DNA from: Dorea_D sp963559605
GTDB lineage: Bacteria > Bacillota > Clostridia > Lachnospirales > Lachnospiraceae
NCBI GenBank assembly: GCA_963559605.1
Contig: CAUWLL010000001.1
Coordinates: 62,001 to 126,000 of the forward strand
DNA: 64,000 nt
Direction: 5' to 3'
The translations under genes were made by a program, and so were the position numbers. The notes under the pieces were generated by a model. The model was not told the DNA's origin. It ran no database searches and saw nothing but the letters and a program-made list of their open reading frames with translations. Below, piece by piece: positions 62,011 to 64,000 of this stretch. Every line of letters starts with the position of its first letter. Position 1 is the first letter of the stretch.

Positions 62011-63177
62011 CTATGCAAAATAATCCATCTGCTCCACAATCTCACCTCTGCGGATATATTCTCTTGGGATCCGTTTTCCCATCAGGCAGACAAACTCATA
62101 GTTAAAACGCTCTGCCAAGGCGCTCAGCATTTCCACCGTGATCACCTCATCCTTATCCCGTCCTACAAGCGTGACTTTATCGCCAAACTTCACGTCCTCG
62201 ATGTCTGTAACATCCACCATCATCTGATCCATACATACTCTGCCGATAATGGGCGCTTTCTTTCCATGGATCAATACATATCCCTTGTTTGACAGACTTC
62301 TTGGATAGCCGTCCGCATAACCCACCGGGATCGTTGCGATCTTCGTGCGTCTCTTTGTCTCGTAGGTTCCGCCGTAACTGATAAATTCTCCTTCTTCCAC
62401 CCATTTCACAAAAACAACGTGACTGATAAGCTCCAGCGCAGGTTTCAGTTTCACACGGTCCTTTTTCACTTCTTCGGACGGGTACATACCGTAAGTTGCA
62501 ATTCCGGCTCTTGCCAGTATCTGTCCTCCGCCGGCATGATCGATGATCCCTGCGCTGTTAGAGGTATGATAATATGGAAATGTAACGCCTCTTTTCTGCA
62601 ATTCTCCCTTTACCCACTCAAAACGCTCTATCTGTTTCTCTGTATAGCTCTTATCTGCTTCATCCGCCTTGGCAAAATGGGTATACATTCCTTCCGGAAT
62701 CAGTCCCGGCATATCCACAACAGACTTTATCCCCTCTACACCTTCTCTGTTTGGAGCAAATCCAAGGCGTCCCATTCCTGTATCCAATTTCACATGAACA
62801 TACGCTTTTCTTCCTCTCTTTACTGCCAGGTCAGAAAGCTTCTTTGCAATATCTGCACTATAAACCGTAAGCCGGATATTGTTTTCCACGGCATCCAGCC
62901 ATTGCTCCGGGAACACACAGCCCAGCACCAGCAAAGGCTTTGTAATTCCGCCTCTTCTAAGTACGATGGCTTCATCTAAGGTTGCCACCGCAAATCCCCA
63001 CACATACTCTTTCAAAGACAGCATGCCCGCCGTCTGAAGCGCGCCGTGCCCATAGGCGTCTGCCTTTACCACAACGATCAGCTTTGTATCTTCTGAAAGA
63101 TTTCCCTTTAAATGTTCCAGATTTTCTTCAATGGTATCCAGATCGATCCTTGCACATATTCTAGTATAACTTTTCAT
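62011..63177 (-). CDS. alr: Alanine racemase
   Basis: 388 residues. The PLP lysine is K38 in VVVKADAYGHG; the second catalytic residue, Tyr, lies in EFISYGGTYETKR, and IPVGYADGYPRSL follows. It makes D-alanine for peptidoglycan, supplying the wall enzymes in this window. It lies three bases downstream of the NAD(P)HX dehydratase gene and upstream of the mazF-like gene, an order shared with Bacillus apart from the missing antitoxin. Confidence 0.97.
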   Translation of the reverse strand: MKSYTRICARIDLDTIEENLEHLKGNLSEDTKLIVVVKADAYGHGALQTAGMLSLKEYVWGFAVATLDEAIVLRRGGITKPLLVLGCVFPEQWLDAVENNIRLTVYSADIAKKLSDLAVKRGRKAYVHVKLDTGMGRLGFAPNREGVEGIKSVVDMPGLIPEGMYTHFAKADEADKSYTEKQIERFEWVKGELQKRGVTFPYYHTSNSAGIIDHAGGGQILARAGIATYGMYPSEEVKKDRVKLKPALELISHVVFVKWVEEGEFISYGGTYETKRRTKIATIPVGYADGYPRSLSNKGYVLIHGKKAPIIGRVCMDQMMVDVTDIEDVKFGDKVTLVGRDKDEVITVEMLSALAERFNYEFVCLMGKRIPREYIRRGEIVEQMDYFA

Positions 63178-63180
63178 CTT

Positions 63181-64000
63181 TTAGCCCTCCAGTTCTTTGA
63201 ATACTTCACCTAAATACTCTGTAAGCTCCGATGCCAATACGCTGAAACTGCCCTTTTCGTCTCTTGCCAGATCTCCGCACCGCCCGTGAAAATACACGCC
63301 CAGCACTGACGCATCATAAGCGCACACTCCCTGTGCCAGAAATCCGGCGATCACCCCTGCCAACACATCTCCTGATCCGCCCTTTGCAAGCGCGCTGTTC
63401 CCGGACAGATTTACATATGTCCGCTTGTCTTTGGCGGCCACCAATGTTCGGGAATCCTTGAGGACGCAGGTCACTTTCTGCTCTTGCACATAATCTTCTA
63501 ATAATAGAAATCGTCTTTTTTTTATCTCTTCCACCGAACAGCACAAAAGCCTTGACATCTCCTTCATGTGGGGTGTCAAAACATAGCTGCCGTTCTGTAA
63601 ATATTTCCTGTATTCCGGGTGCAGCGCCAGCAGATTTAAGCCATCTGCATCGATCACACAAGGGATTTCTCTTTTTACAGTCCGAAGCACTGTGTACAAA
63701 ATCTTTTCTGCCACCTCTCCCATGCCCAGTCCCGAACCGATACAAACTGCGTCTGCCCATCCTACAAGTTCCTTTACTTCATCTTCTGCAAATTCCCCAT
63801 AAGTAGTAACAATAGCTTCCGGGAGCAAGGTCTGTAAAATCACCCGATTGGATGCATGGGTATAGATCCTTACAAGTCCCGCCCCCGTCCGATATGCCGC
63901 CAGCGCGTTTAGATACGCCGCACCGCTCATGCCCTCACTTCCTGCAATGACCAGCAATTTCCCATAAGTACCTTTATTGGAATCCTCCCGCCTGTCAGGA
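63181..64000 (-). CDS. ADP/ATP-dependent NAD(P)HX dehydratase, partial (N-terminus outside window)
   Basis: The frame is open to the window edge. The first visible residues (SNKGTYGKLLVIAGS) are the start of the YjeF C-terminal/ribokinase-like domain, and GSGLGMGEVAEKIL, VIDADGLNLLA, TPHMKEMSRL and NSALAKGGSGDVLAG follow. It dehydrates damaged hydrated NAD(P)H. An upstream NnrE epimerase domain is likely outside the window, giving a bifunctional protein, but this cannot be seen. A TTG at 63957 is an internal codon, not the start. Confidence 0.9.
   Translation of the reverse strand, partial: PDRREDSNKGTYGKLLVIAGSEGMSGAAYLNALAAYRTGAGLVRIYTHASNRVILQTLLPEAIVTTYGEFAEDEVKELVGWADAVCIGSGLGMGEVAEKILYTVLRTVKREIPCVIDADGLNLLALHPEYRKYLQNGSYVLTPHMKEMSRLLCCSVEEIKKRRFLLLEDYVQEQKVTCVLKDSRTLVAAKDKRTYVNLSGNSALAKGGSGDVLAGVIAGFLAQGVCAYDASVLGVYFHGRCGDLARDEKGSFSVLASELTEYLGEVFKELEG

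Noticed and set aside
1..64000. Mobile elements, CRISPR arrays, rRNA or tRNA genes
   Set aside because: I looked for transposase motifs, terminal repeats, regularly spaced direct repeats and tRNA-like cloverleaf sequence and saw none; gene order is core-like throughout.

Overview
The window looks like chromosomal core sequence from a low-to-mid G+C, Gram-positive, spore-forming clostridium, most likely a member of the Lachnospiraceae (Clostridium cluster XIVa). The evidence is the Firmicutes gene orders (mreBCD-pbp2-minDE-rodA, mutS-mutL-miaA, yqfC-yqfD-phoH-ybeY, lspA-rluD after sepF-ylmH), the sporulation genes yqfC/yqfD and a SpoVB-like flippase, an Nfn-type transhydrogenase pair, Fhs/FolD one-carbon enzymes and strong AGGAGG-type ribosome binding sites. 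I see no rRNA, tRNA, CRISPR array, insertion sequence, prophage or origin. All but three genes lie on the minus strand, so the window is probably one long stretch of leading-strand genes. No gap between genes exceeds 300 bases.

Layout from low to high coordinates (most genes read right to left). 1-4733: an MmpL/RND exporter and a secreted Leu/Gly-heptad protein, divergent from a TetR regulator with a well-resolved operator/promoter region. 4776-6236: a TtcA-like tRNA thiolase facing a cytidylate-kinase-like protein across a bidirectional terminator. 6302-11191: a division/envelope operon read as HlyD-like adaptor, yggS, sepF, ylmH, lspA, rluD. 11322-11534: a DUF378 membrane protein. 11592-21292: the cell-shape cluster radC, mreB, mreC, mreD, pbp2, minD, minE, rodA, mgsA, dacA. 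It has no minC, a divergent MreB, a PBP2 with an extra domain of about 250 residues and an MgsA homologue without the usual catalytic aspartate. 21407-25907: two flavoproteins, a PLP lyase and a small helical protein. 25939-34352: mismatch repair and tRNA modification (mutS, mutL, miaA, miaB), 5-formyl-THF cyclo-ligase and DUF896.

34447-39634: BofC-like protein, SpoVB-like flippase, ybeY, phoH, yqfD, yqfC. 39829-48132: MATE exporter, a chemoreceptor with a predicted extracytoplasmic CZB zinc-binding domain, rlmH, AlkD-like glycosylase, CDF transporter, a frameshifted HelD helicase and a ZIP transporter. 48241-54508: nfnBA, a zinc-ribbon/chitobiase-like membrane protein with 39-bp tandem repeats, folD, fhs. 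54573-64000: ftsK/spoIIIE, a TepA-like ClpP-fold protein, O-acetylhomoserine sulfhydrylase, a CFI-box protein, yebC, a CorC-like CBS protein, a solitary mazF-type toxin, alr and the start of an NAD(P)HX dehydratase.

I did not find a clear novel defence or biosynthetic system. The most useful leads are unusual versions of conserved genes: the MgsA with a substituted active site, the MreB with altered nucleotide loops, the insertion in PBP2, the extracytoplasmic CZB chemoreceptor, the pump-less HlyD adaptor in the sepF operon and the broken helD. All functional calls come from motif reading and family knowledge; no database search was run.
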